Shown here piece after piece: positions 53,780 to 61,472 of a DNA stretch of 64,000 nucleotides. Within the stretch, counting starts at the first letter, position 1, and each line of letters opens with the position of its first letter. The position numbers and the translations under genes were made by a program. Below the pieces are notes generated by a model. It was not told the DNA's origin, ran no database searches, and worked only from the letters and a program-made list of their open reading frames with translations. The stretch comes from Desulfofundulus luciae (GTDB lineage Bacteria > Bacillota > Desulfotomaculia > Desulfotomaculales > Desulfovirgulaceae), in the NCBI RefSeq assembly GCF_030813795.1, contig NZ_JAUSUX010000011.1, positions 41,384-105,383 of the forward strand, written 5' to 3'.

Positions 53780-53795
53780 ACGTATAACTATACGT
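53780..53795. promoter_or_regulatory. Palindromic operator candidate upstream of hicAB
   Basis: ACGTATA-AC-TATACGT is a perfect 7-bp inverted repeat centred about 38 bp before the hicA-fragment ATG. On the minus strand it includes TATAGT, a likely -10. It fits a site bound by the HicB ribbon-helix-helix domain. Confidence 0.5.
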
Positions 53796-53880
53796 TTCAA
53801 TTGGGTGTTGCCTTTTTTACACAATGTTCAACCTGCTTGGGGAAAAGATGGTCAGTATTGGTGGCCAGGAGTGAAAAATT

Positions 53881-54073
53881 AGCCGCAAAGGGCCATGGTG
53901 GATGGCTGGCGGCCCAATGAATAGGGCCCTGAGTCACGCCTACTGGCGGACTCAGGGTCTGCTCAGTCCCGAATGCTATGAAGCAATCAGTCAAGCTTGG
54001 CGAACTGCCGGATGCGGGTCCGTATGACCGGTGGCGGTAGAGGACGGGGGTTAGCCGCTCCCTCCTACTCGAT
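53881..54073 (+). mobile_element. Possible group II intron 3'-end remnant
   Basis: A 9-bp perfect stem CCCTGAGTC / GACTCAGGG is followed by CTTGGCGAACTGCCGGATGC, a hairpin CCGG-ATGCG-GGTC-CGTAT-GA-CCGG with a 2-nt bulge resembling intron domain V, and an ending CCTCCTACTCGAT like the 3' end of bacterial group II introns. No reverse transcriptase gene is present. Recognition is from recalled intron tails and is tentative. Confidence 0.45.
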
Positions 54074-54081
54074 TTCTTAAA

Positions 54082-54654
54082 TTAAAACACCTTTTTCCGG
54101 GTCAACTCCTCCTGAACGTCAACCAGCGCTTCACCGAAACGCTGGAAGTGCACTACCTCCCTTTCCCGCAAGAAACGCAGGGTATCCTTTACCCCGGGGT
54201 CATCGGTCAAGCGGATCAAATGCTCATAGGTAGTCCGGGCCTTTTGTTCTGCCGCCATGTTTTCATGCAGGTCGGTGACCGGGTCTCCCGTGGCCTGAAT
54301 ATAGGCGGCCGTCCAGGGGACCCCGCTGGCATCCACCGGGTAGACCGCCCGGTCGTGTTCGGCAAAATAGGCTCCCAGATCTTCCCGGCGCAACTGCTCC
54401 GGGGTGGCACCCTTCAATAAACGGTAGATCATGGTACCTACAATTTCCCAGTGGGCCAGCTCTTCGGTGCCAATGTCCGTGAGCAGGCCTCGAGCTTTAT
54501 TTGTAGGCATGGTGTAGCGCTGGGTCAAATAGCGTACGGCAGCAGATAATTCTGAATCCGGCCCGCCGTACTGGGCCATTAAATATTTGGCCATGCGCAG
54601 GTCGGTCTTATAGACCCTTACCGGATATTCCAGCTTTTTTTCGTAAATCCACAT
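54082..54654 (-). CDS. cotJC: Spore coat protein CotJC (manganese catalase family)
   Basis: A 190-residue protein starting MWIYEKKLEYPVRVYKTD, with the manganese-catalase-type ligands in TDIGTEELAHWEIVGTMIYRLLKG and AAEQKARTTYEHLIRLTDDPGVKDTLRFLREREVVHFQRFGEAL. CotJC is a spore coat component made in the mother cell. ATG 54654 is chosen over longer frames because it follows GGAGAGG and matches family length. Confidence 0.94.
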   Translation of the reverse strand: MWIYEKKLEYPVRVYKTDLRMAKYLMAQYGGPDSELSAAVRYLTQRYTMPTNKARGLLTDIGTEELAHWEIVGTMIYRLLKGATPEQLRREDLGAYFAEHDRAVYPVDASGVPWTAAYIQATGDPVTDLHENMAAEQKARTTYEHLIRLTDDPGVKDTLRFLREREVVHFQRFGEALVDVQEELTRKKVF

Positions 54655-54670
54655 CCTCTCCAGTCCTTTC

Positions 54671-54928
54671 TTAAAATTGAATTTCCCAGGGCCAGGGATC
54701 TTCAATCCAGCGCCAGGGATATTCGCTGGGCGAAAAGCCATAAGATACCAGCGGCCCGTACATGCGCTCGTACTGGGCCTTCAACTGGTTCAAGCGCTCG
54801 GTAACCAGGTTGTAATCATTTAAAGGCTCCTGTTCAGTGGGATGGGTGTCCAGGTAAAGGGTCAACTCTATGGCCGCGAATTCCAGGGCCATAATATCAT
54901 GCAGCAATTGCAATCGCCTCGAATCCAC
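54671..54928 (-). CDS. cotJB: Spore coat protein CotJB
   Basis: An 85-residue CotJB (LLHDIMALEFAAIELTLYLDTHPTEQEPLNDYN, YGPLVSYGFSPSEYPWRWIEDPWPWE). It sits between cotJA and cotJC in the usual order and ends 16 bp before cotJC. Confidence 0.94.
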   Translation of the reverse strand: MDSRRLQLLHDIMALEFAAIELTLYLDTHPTEQEPLNDYNLVTERLNQLKAQYERMYGPLVSYGFSPSEYPWRWIEDPWPWEIQF

Positions 54929-54961
54929 TTATTTTCCTCCTTTCCAGGGGGGAGTTACATT

Positions 54962-55171
54962 TTAATAGGGGTAGGGGCTGTAAAGTTCCGGGAAAAGGGT
55001 CCCTTTTTCCAGAGCCTCCGCCGGACTGTAAGTTCTGCCGTAACGCTGGGGGGGTACATAGGCCTGCGCCAGACGTAGTGGGGGGTAAAAGGCAGTGGTA
55101 TGGGCGACCGGGGAAGGGTCTGCAGCGGTTGCTTTTACTTCCTGCCCGGGCGTTTTTTCGGGAGTGGTCAT
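54962..55171 (-). CDS. cotJA: Spore coat associated protein CotJA
   Basis: A 69-residue CotJA: LAQAYVPPQRYGRTYSPAEALEKGTLFPELYSPY is the family signature. It is the first gene of a minus-strand cotJABC operon, probably under a mother-cell sigma factor; no promoter was assigned. ATG 55171 follows GGAGG. Confidence 0.9.
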   Translation of the reverse strand: MTTPEKTPGQEVKATAADPSPVAHTTAFYPPLRLAQAYVPPQRYGRTYSPAEALEKGTLFPELYSPYPY

Positions 55172-55300
55172 TCCAATAAGCCTCCTCCAATAAATAACAT
55201 TATATGGCTGTTCTTACAGATAAAGTATGATGGGCCAGCATATAATGACACCGCAAAAAGTGTAATCCTTGAGTTTCCTGCCCAAATGATGAGCGCTGAC

Positions 55301-55327
55301 AAAAAACCCCCGGCGGGTGGCGCCGGG
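55301..55327 (-). terminator. Hairpin with minus-strand T-run upstream of cotJA
   Basis: CCCGGCG / CGCCGGG (55309-55327) is followed, read on the minus strand, by GGGTTTTTTG. No minus-strand gene lies to its right, so it may insulate cotJ from antisense transcription or act in the cotJ leader. The remaining bases of 55172-55540 show nothing else recognisable. Confidence 0.55.
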
Positions 55328-55540
55328 CTTCTTTCATTCCGCAATGCCGGCCAGTTTTTTGGCCGGCTTATTCTTTTTCCGGACCGGTGAAGGCGTACAG
55401 GGCCATCTTCTGGCCCTGGGATGCGTTATTTGTCAGAAACTAGATCCCCCCGGGGCTTATAAATTTTATAGGGATTGTAAACCTTAAGTGACAGCCGGCA
55501 AAATTACCGGACCCGACATCAGTTGCCGAGGTGGGGACCC

Positions 55541-56263
55541 GTGTTGCATCCTGCGCCGCAAAGTTTTAGCCGTTTTCTGGTCATGGTGGTTATTTTTTGT
55601 CTGTTTTATCGGGTGGCGGCTCCGTTAGGGGCAGCCCCTTCCAGTAACGTCCTGGCCGGACGTGTGATCGTGATTGATCCCGGCCATGGCGGGGACGACC
55701 CCGGGACGGTGGGGTGTCACGGTATTGTGGAAAAGGATGTGGCCATGGAGGTCAGCCGGCGGGTGGCGGGCGTTTTCCGGCAGGCCGGGGCCCGGGTGGT
55801 GCTGACCAGGGATGGAGACCGGGAACCGGCGGGTCCCGGGGGAAGCGGTGGGGAAAGGATAGAAGCCCACGACCTGGCCCGCCGGGTGGAGCTGGCCAAC
55901 AAATGCGGTGCCCATCTTTTCCTGAGCATCCACTTAAATCATTTTTCCGAGCCCGATGAATACGGGGCACAGGTATTTTACCAGACCGGTTCCCGGGAAA
56001 GCCGGAAACTGGCTGAAGCCATCCAGGCGGAGCTGAACAAGAACCTGGTGGATTCGGGGCGCCAGGCTTTGGCCGGTGACTTTTACGTCTGCCGCAATTC
56101 CCGCATGCCGGCGGTAATAGTGGAAGTGGGGTTTTTAAGCCACGAACAAGAATCCCGGCAGCTAACCGCTCCCGCCTATCAGGAACGGGCTGCCCGGGCC
56201 ATCCTCCAGGGTGTGGTCAATTACTTTCAGGGCGACAAGGGGGAGGTGAAACAGCATGGTTAA
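55541..56263 (+). CDS. cwlD: N-acetylmuramoyl-L-alanine amidase CwlD
   Basis: A 240-residue Amidase_3 enzyme with an N-terminal signal/anchor helix (FLVMVVIFCLFYRVAAPLGA) and the zinc ligands in VIDPGHGGDDPGTVG, GIVEKDVAMEV and FLSIHLNHFS, with catalytic Glu in VIVEVGFLSHEQES. CwlD makes muramic lactam in spore cortex peptidoglycan. GTG 55541 (after GAGGTG) is chosen over TTG 55523. It overlaps the next gene by 8 bp. Confidence 0.9.
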   Translation: MLHPAPQSFSRFLVMVVIFCLFYRVAAPLGAAPSSNVLAGRVIVIDPGHGGDDPGTVGCHGIVEKDVAMEVSRRVAGVFRQAGARVVLTRDGDREPAGPGGSGGERIEAHDLARRVELANKCGAHLFLSIHLNHFSEPDEYGAQVFYQTGSRESRKLAEAIQAELNKNLVDSGRQALAGDFYVCRNSRMPAVIVEVGFLSHEQESRQLTAPAYQERAARAILQGVVNYFQGDKGEVKQHG

Positions 56264-57215
56264 CATTACCCGCCTGGTGGCTTTCTTGCTCGCTTTAAGC
56301 CTGGCCGCCGGCCCCGCTGCCGCAAGCAGTAGTGTGCCGGTGACCGGGGGACTTTCCAATCAACCGGTAAAGAATATTGATTACTCACCTTTAAAAAAGC
56401 AAATGGAAAAATTTGTGCGCGGGAAAAAGTCCACCTTTGCCATTTACTTTGAGGATCTGGCCTCCGGCACCAGTTTCGGCATTAATGCCGACAAACCAAT
56501 GGTGGCAGCCAGCACGGTCAAGCTGCCCATGGCTCTGTATATAAACCAACTGGTGGTACAGGGTAAAATGCACTGGTACGACCGGGTGAGTTACCGCAAG
56601 GCTACGGATTACGAAGACGGTTCTGGAGTGCTGCGTTACGAAGCCAGGGACGGAGATACCTTTTCCCTGCGCTTGCTGACCAATCTGGCCATCACCATCA
56701 GTGATAACGTGGCCTACCGCATGCTGGCCAGGCACGTGGGCCGGCCGAATTTTTATGCCTATATGAAGGGGCTGGGTGGCCGTACAGTCTATCCGGGAGG
56801 GAAAAATTTGACCACTGCCCGGGACCTGGCCACCTATGTCAGGGCCACCCTGGATTTCGCCCGGCGCCATCCGCAGGAAGGCCAGCGCCTGCTGGACGAT
56901 CTGGCCCACCCGTCTTTTCATATCGGCTTACCGGGGTTGCTTCCGCACCAGGTCATGGTGGCCCATAAGGAAGGGGATCTGGAGGGGATAGCCAACGACT
57001 GCGGGGTGGTTTTTAGCCGGCGGCCTTACATCCTGGTGGTTCTGTCCGGTGGAGTGAGGGATACCCGGGAGGGTTTTGCCGACATCGCCCGGTTAAGCAA
57101 GATGGCTTACGATTTTCAGGAATCTCTCCCGGCGGCTGAAATATTCCCGGTATACCAATCACCGGTAAATGTTTCAGTAAAACCGCTCCCACCGGCACCA
57201 TGGCGGGGTCACTGA
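56256..57215 (+). CDS. Class A beta-lactamase-like serine hydrolase
   Basis: A 319-residue secreted protein with a signal peptide (cleaved near AAGPAAASS). It has SxxK in VAASTVKLPMAL near residue 87, SDN in ITISDNVAYRML near 148, and a KTG-like KEG in VAHKEGDLEG. The Glu166 region (KNLTTARDLATYV) lacks an obvious glutamate, so it may bind muropeptides or act as a carboxypeptidase rather than a resistance enzyme. It sits between cwlD and dacF, suggesting a cortex role. Its last ~17 codons and stop lie inside repeat element A. Confidence 0.85.
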   Translation: MVNITRLVAFLLALSLAAGPAAASSSVPVTGGLSNQPVKNIDYSPLKKQMEKFVRGKKSTFAIYFEDLASGTSFGINADKPMVAASTVKLPMALYINQLVVQGKMHWYDRVSYRKATDYEDGSGVLRYEARDGDTFSLRLLTNLAITISDNVAYRMLARHVGRPNFYAYMKGLGGRTVYPGGKNLTTARDLATYVRATLDFARRHPQEGQRLLDDLAHPSFHIGLPGLLPHQVMVAHKEGDLEGIANDCGVVFSRRPYILVVLSGGVRDTREGFADIARLSKMAYDFQESLPAAEIFPVYQSPVNVSVKPLPPAPWRGH

Positions 57216-57223
57216 ACATTTAC
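57165..57223. repeat. Element A, short 59-bp copy with 8-bp target duplication
   Basis: The left end GTAAATGTTTCAGTAAAACC and right end CGGGGTCACTGAACATTTAC flank CTCCCACCGGCACCATGG. The octamer AATCACCG occurs immediately before (57157-57164) and immediately after (57224-57231) the element. This is the cleanest evidence of insertion for this family. Confidence 0.9.
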
Positions 57224-57257
57224 AATCACCGAAATAAGGGTAAGGAGGTTTGACTAA

Positions 57258-58427
57258 ATGTTCGCCCGGAAAATCCTCAGTACCTTGTTGATTTGTTTAT
57301 TTACCCTGGCCTGTGCCTTACCGGCCTGGGCGGTGAAAGAGAAGGAGGAAGGCACCAGCGGCGGGCTGGATACTACCGCCGAATCAGCGGTGCTCATGGA
57401 AGCCCATACGGGCAAGGTTTTATGGGCCAAAAATCCCGATAAGGAATTACCCATGGCCAGTGTGACCAAAATCATGACCCTTCTTTTAGCCGTGGAAGCC
57501 GTGGAACAGGGCAGGGTCAGTTTGAAGGACCGGGTGGTGGCCAGTGAAAACGCGTGGGAGATGGGCGGCTCCCAGATTTACCTTGAACCCGGGGAAGAAT
57601 TCAGTTTCGAGGAAATGCTCATTGCCGTGGCCGTAGGATCGGCCAATGATGCCAGCGTGGCCGTGGCCGAGCACATCCTGGGGAGCGAAGAGGCTTTTGT
57701 GGAGGCCATGAACCGGCGGGCCAGGCAACTGGGCTTAACACACACCCACTTTGTCAACTGCACAGGCCTGCCGGCCAGGGGCCATTACACTTCGGCTTAC
57801 GATATGGCGGTTATTTTGCGGGAATGTTTGAAATATCCCCTTTTCCGCCGCATCTCCTCCATCTACGAATATGATTTGCGGGGCGGGAAGTTCAAGCTGT
57901 GGAATACCAACAAGCTGCTCAAGTGGTACGAGGGCGTGGATGCTGGTAAGACGGGCTGGACCAACGAGGCCAAATATTGCCTGGCTTCTTCGGCGGAACG
58001 GGACGGCCTGCGGTTGATTGTGGTAGTCCTGGGTACACCCGAACCAAAGAGCCATTTCCGGGAATCCATCAAGCTTTACAAGTATGGCTTTGCCCGTTAC
58101 AAGGCGGTAAACATCTACCCGGCGGGTGCTAAAGTAAAATCCCTGCCGGTAAGCAAGGGCGTGGTGGACAAGCTGGATGTGGTGGCAAAAGACCGGGTTA
58201 CCGTGGTAGCACCAAAAGGGGAGGACCGGGGATTCACCACCCACCTGGAACTGCCCTCCCACGTAACCGCTCCCGTGACCCGGAGGCAGCAGCTTGGCTT
58301 CTGTGTAGTGAAAAAGGACGGGCAGGAAGTGCTACGGGTGCCTCTGGTGGCCCGGTATGAAGTTAAAAAGGCCAACTTGCTGCAGCAGATCAAAAAAGTA
58401 TTTACCCGCCTGCACAGCGTTCGTTAA
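57258..58427 (+). CDS. dacF: D-alanyl-D-alanine carboxypeptidase (DacF/DacB type)
   Basis: A 389-residue penicillin-binding protein 5-type enzyme with a signal peptide (FLTLACALPAWA). The active site SxxK is in PMASVTKIMTLLLAVEA, SxN in GSANDASVAVAEHI and KTG in DAGKTGWTNEAKYC; a C-terminal beta domain and an amphipathic tail anchor follow. It trims D-Ala from peptidoglycan. Its position directly before spoIIAA is typical of dacF. Confidence 0.94.
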   Translation: MFARKILSTLLICLFTLACALPAWAVKEKEEGTSGGLDTTAESAVLMEAHTGKVLWAKNPDKELPMASVTKIMTLLLAVEAVEQGRVSLKDRVVASENAWEMGGSQIYLEPGEEFSFEEMLIAVAVGSANDASVAVAEHILGSEEAFVEAMNRRARQLGLTHTHFVNCTGLPARGHYTSAYDMAVILRECLKYPLFRRISSIYEYDLRGGKFKLWNTNKLLKWYEGVDAGKTGWTNEAKYCLASSAERDGLRLIVVVLGTPEPKSHFRESIKLYKYGFARYKAVNIYPAGAKVKSLPVSKGVVDKLDVVAKDRVTVVAPKGEDRGFTTHLELPSHVTAPVTRRQQLGFCVVKKDGQEVLRVPLVARYEVKKANLLQQIKKVFTRLHSVR

Positions 58428-58537
58428 AACGGGTGCCCCGGGATAAGGGGCGCCTTAAAATTTGCATTTCGACAGAATGTATGGTAACATTTAGCAGGAG
58501 AATCCCATCCCAACGTAGAAGTTACGAGTTAAATACG

Positions 58538-58742
58538 GCAAATATTCATTAAAACCGTTATAACGAGGATGCGGTGCGCATCTTACGCAAAGCACTGGAG
58601 TGAGCGAGGACCCAGCACTCACCGGGATACTGGCTCTTCCCAAGACCGGATATGTCAATTAAACCTGAAACACCGGGAGCAAAGTCATATTTGAGTGAGT
58701 GCTGGGCCGCATCCAACCGGGCTCATTGAATAATTTATTTAC
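58538..58742. repeat. Element A copy with the ~95-nt module, before spoIIAA
   Basis: The left end GCAAATATTCATTAAAACCG (58538) and right end CGGGCTCATTGAATAATTTA (then TTTAC, with a small insertion) are present. Inside are a hairpin GATGCG-GTG-CGCATC, an inverted pair GGATGCGG / CCGCATCC (58568 and 58708), AGCACTGGAGTGAGCG shared with the 18974 copy, and the module at 58611-58706. The spoIIA operon promoter must lie in or just after it. The rest of 58428-58765 shows nothing else. Confidence 0.75.
58611..58706. ncRNA. Candidate structured RNA / cruciform module, copy 2
   Basis: CCCAGCACTCAC (58611-58622) pairs with GTGAGTGCTGGG (58695-58706). The interior aligns with 30936-31006 nearly end to end, with changes clustered in positions that could be paired or looped (for example GCTCTTCCC with GGGAGC here versus GCTCTTCC with GGAAGC there). 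Transcription is unproven. Confidence 0.45.
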
Positions 58743-58765
58743 CCAAAACGCGGTAGGAGTGATCT

Positions 58766-59107
58766 ATGGTGGAACTGGATCTGGAAATCAGACAGGATAC
58801 CCTGTTTGTCCGGCCGGAAGGGGAGCTGGACCTGGGGGTAGCCGATTTCCTGCGCAATGCCCTGGAAGAATCTTTAAATAAAAACCCGGTGCGTCACCTG
58901 GTGCTCAATTTAAGCCGGGTCTCTTATATTGACAGTTCCTGCTTAGGGGTTATCCTCGGCCGCTACAAGCGCCTGGCCCGGGAAGGAGGCAGGGTTTCCC
59001 TGGTGGGTTTGCAGCCCCATGTGCGGCGCATTTGTGAGCTTTCGGGGCTGTTGCGGATCATGGGTGAGTATACCACGGAAGAGGAAGCTGTGGCCAGGGC
59101 CGGGTGA
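58766..59107 (+). CDS. spoIIAA: Anti-sigma F factor antagonist SpoIIAA
   Basis: A 113-residue STAS-domain protein. The phosphorylation site is in SRVSYIDSSCLGVILGRYK (S57/S58). Dephosphorylated SpoIIAA frees sigma-F from SpoIIAB in the forespore. It begins the spoIIAA-spoIIAB-sigF operon, 12 bp before spoIIAB. Confidence 0.95.
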   Translation: MVELDLEIRQDTLFVRPEGELDLGVADFLRNALEESLNKNPVRHLVLNLSRVSYIDSSCLGVILGRYKRLAREGGRVSLVGLQPHVRRICELSGLLRIMGEYTTEEEAVARAG

Positions 59108-59119
59108 GGGGGGATTGCC

Positions 59120-59575
59120 ATGAAGGTGATTAACCAGCTAAAGATGGAGTTTTTAAGCCTGCCGGACAACGTAGCTTTCGCCCGGGTGGCCGTGGCCGCC
59201 TTTGCCTCCCAACTGGACTTTACCCTAAACGACTTGGAGGAAATTAAAGTAGCTGTTTCCGAAGCGGTGGCCAATGCCATTGTCCATGGTTATGAAAATT
59301 CCCCGACTGGCATCGTACGGGTGCTCGTCACGTTGCTGGAAACCGGGGTGGAAATCCGGGTGGAAGACAACGGCAAGGGCATTGCCGATGTAAAGAAAGC
59401 GCTGGAACCGGCCTATTCCACCGATCCGGAACGCATGGGGCTGGGGTTTGTGTTCATGCAGTCCTTCATGGACCGCCTGCATGTGGATTCCAGCCCGGCC
59501 AGGGGAACCCGGGTAACGATGATTAAAAACATTAACAACCGGGGTGCAGCAGCGGCTTCCCAGGGGGGGCATTGA
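59120..59575 (+). CDS. spoIIAB: Anti-sigma F factor SpoIIAB (serine kinase)
   Basis: A 151-residue GHKL-family kinase: N box EEIKVAVSEAVANAIVHGY, VEDNGKGI, and MGLGFVFMQSFMD. It binds sigma-F with ATP and phosphorylates SpoIIAA. The C-terminal TRVTMIK matches the family. sigF starts 12 bp later. Confidence 0.95.
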   Translation: MKVINQLKMEFLSLPDNVAFARVAVAAFASQLDFTLNDLEEIKVAVSEAVANAIVHGYENSPTGIVRVLVTLLETGVEIRVEDNGKGIADVKKALEPAYSTDPERMGLGFVFMQSFMDRLHVDSSPARGTRVTMIKNINNRGAAAASQGGH

Positions 59576-59587
59576 GGTGACTGCCCT

Positions 59588-60370
59588 ATGAGTACCCGAT
59601 TGGTGGAAATGAATTTACCCCGCTTCCCCCTTTTGGACGACGGAGAGATGCGGGAACTGCTGCGCCGCGCCCGGGCCGGGGACAAGACTGCCCGGGAAAG
59701 GCTCATCAACTGTAATCTAAAACTGGTCTTCAATTTGGTCCGGCGCTTTCAAAACCGGGGTTACGAACTGGAAGATTTGTTCCAGATTGGGTGCATTGGT
59801 CTGATGAAGGCCATCGATAAGTTCGATCTAAACTACGACGTTAAATTTTCCACTTATGCCGTGCCCATGATTGTGGGGGAAATCCGGCGCTTCTTGCGGG
59901 ATGATAACCCCGTGAAGGTGAGCCGGTCGGTGAAGGAAACCGCCTACCGCATCCAGCAGGCCCGGGAGCGCCTTACCGGGCGGCTGGGCCGCGAACCCTC
60001 GGTGGGGGAAGTGGCCGCGGAGTTGGGGATTTCCCGGGAGGATGTGGTCACCGCCATGGAAGCGGCCCAGGCGCCTACCTCCATCTACGAAACTCTCCAC
60101 CAGGATGATGGCGATCCCATATACCTTCTGGATCAGCTCCGGGATGGAGATGAAGGGGAGATGCCCTGGCTTGACCACATTGCGGTGAAGGAATTGCTCA
60201 TGTCCCTGCCAGAACGGGATAGAAAAATCCTCATCTGGCGGTTTTTTGAAGACAAAACCCAGGCAGATGTGGCCAGACGGCTGGGTTTGTCCCAGGTACA
60301 GGTGTCCCGCCTGGAACGCCAGGTTTTAAAAAAGCTCAAGGAAATGTTGCAACCCGGGGAGAATGGTTAA
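59588..60370 (+). CDS. sigF: RNA polymerase sporulation sigma factor SigF
   Basis: A 260-residue sigma-70 family factor: region 2 GYELEDLFQIGCIGLMKAIDKFDLNYDVKFSTYAVPMIVGEIRRFLRDD, region 3 AYRIQQARERLTGRLGREPSVGEVAAELGIS, and region 4 SLPERDRKILIWRFFEDKTQADVARRLGLSQVQVSRLERQVLKKLKE. It is the first forespore-specific sigma factor. Its stop lies in the loop of the downstream terminator. Confidence 0.96.
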   Translation: MSTRLVEMNLPRFPLLDDGEMRELLRRARAGDKTARERLINCNLKLVFNLVRRFQNRGYELEDLFQIGCIGLMKAIDKFDLNYDVKFSTYAVPMIVGEIRRFLRDDNPVKVSRSVKETAYRIQQARERLTGRLGREPSVGEVAAELGISREDVVTAMEAAQAPTSIYETLHQDDGDPIYLLDQLRDGDEGEMPWLDHIAVKELLMSLPERDRKILIWRFFEDKTQADVARRLGLSQVQVSRLERQVLKKLKEMLQPGENG

Positions 60371-60384
60371 CCCCCGGGTTTTTT
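60351..60384 (+). terminator. Terminator of the spoIIA operon
   Basis: AACCCGGGG (60351-60359) pairs perfectly with CCCCGGGTT (60372-60380), followed by TTTTTC. The stem overlaps the sigF stop codon. Confidence 0.9.
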
Positions 60385-60470
60385 CACTGTTTCTTGCCCG
60401 CATAAAACTCTCTTTCATTGTAGATAATAGCCTTAGTTGTTAAAAAAGTTTATCAAAGGGGGGTGACTTT

Positions 60471-60665
60471 ATGCATATCAGGGTTTCGGAATTAGTAGGT
60501 GAGTCGCCCAACGGATGGAAAGCTGCAGTCCAGGCGGCCGTGGACGAAGCCTCCAAGACCATCAGCGATATTGTAGGCGTGGAAGTGGTCAACCTGACCG
60601 CCAATGTGCAAAACGGTCGGGTTGTCGAGTACAAGGCCAATGTAAAGGTTGCCCACCGGGGTTAG
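60471..60665 (+). CDS. Dodecin family protein
   Basis: A 64-residue flavin-storing dodecin: IRVSELVGESPNGWKAAVQAAVDEASKTISDIVGVEVVNLTANVQNGRVVEYKANVKVAHRG. The Trp near residue 20 stacks on the flavin in characterised dodecins. ATG 60471 follows AAGGGGGG. A 3' fragment of a second, similar gene is at 63730-63759. Confidence 0.93.
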   Translation: MHIRVSELVGESPNGWKAAVQAAVDEASKTISDIVGVEVVNLTANVQNGRVVEYKANVKVAHRG

Positions 60666-60782
60666 CGGCAAAAAACAAGGAAATTCAGCCTTTTCCGTGT
60701 TGCCCGAAAGGGGTACCTTGCAAACTCAATCCAGAACAGTCCAATCTAAAACCCGGTAAAATCAAAGATTCCAGAACAGTTC

Positions 60783-60803
60783 GTTTGCAAACGGTTTGCA
60801 AAC
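60783..60803. promoter_or_regulatory. Two tandem 10-bp palindromes GTTTGCAAAC
   Basis: Identical palindromes at 60783-60792 and 60794-60803 are spaced 11 bp centre to centre, one helical turn, as in operators bound by cooperative dimers. A related TTGCAAAC lies at 60718. No gene start is nearby on either strand, so the target is unknown. Confidence 0.4.
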
Positions 60804-60840
60804 TCCCGCTGTGGGTAACGGGAACAAAAAGGTGCCGGAG

Positions 60841-60884
60841 AACCAAAGCCCGCCTGTTTTTCTACAGGTGGGTTTTGGTTTTTT
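60841..60884 (+). terminator. Strong rho-independent terminator after dodecin
   Basis: A 17-bp stem with two G-U pairs (AACCAAAGCCCGCCTGT with ACAGGTGGGTTTTGGTT) and a 6-nt loop is followed by TTTTTT. It lies about 180 bp after the dodecin stop. Confidence 0.9.
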
Positions 60885-61393
60885 GGCACAATTTATCGCT
60901 ACCTGTCGAACTGCCCCAAATACAAAAGCCCGCCTACCATCATATGGAATTCCAGAATATTACAAGAACTGCATTGCTGGGTACCCTGCCTTACGGTTCG
61001 TTTTTTCAACCGCTGGTACGGTGGGTTGTACATTTCGGGTACCTGCCCGACCGTTTTTGGGTGGACTTTGCGGTTTGTTTGTATGGGGGTAGGTAATGTG
61101 GCGGGTGGCGCTGATTTCACAACCGGCAAAACAACAATCGCTTGCATGAAGCAATCTATTGTTTCCAGCCATGCCTTGGTGTAGGAGGATACTACTACGG
61201 TTGCCCTTTCCAATCGAATACACCATGTGGTATGAAGGCAGGAGCTCGCAATACTATTCCCCCGATTTGGACTTTGGAGCCGGAGCGTGCCGGCCTGTCA
61301 ACACCGGTCTTGATCATTATTGCCGGGCCTGGCAGGCGAACAATATAAAGAACAACGTTTTTCGTGGGTGCCCGCCTTTTTTATTAATGGACG
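60885..61393. other. Gene-free stretch, function not seen
   Basis: About 500 bp between two terminators. Both strands have only short open frames without good SD or recognisable protein motifs. Pieces near 61180-61330 may be remnants of a gene but I cannot identify one. Confidence 0.4.
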
Positions 61394-61434
61394 AAAACGG
61401 AGCAGCCCGCTCCCCTCTTCCGGGGGCAGGCCGC
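61394..61434 (-). terminator. Terminator of the minus-strand secreted protein gene
   Basis: Read on the minus strand, GCGGCCTGCCCCC pairs with GGGGAGCGGGCTGC (two G-U pairs, one mismatch), followed by TCCGTTTT. It starts 39 bp after the stop at 61473. Confidence 0.65.
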
Positions 61435-61472
61435 TGATGTGCAAACGACCAAAATTGTGCCGGAACGATGAT

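Noticed and set aside
60515..61096. 193-residue + frame running out of dodecin
   Set aside because: It begins inside dodecin in another frame, crosses a strong terminator and shows no motif.
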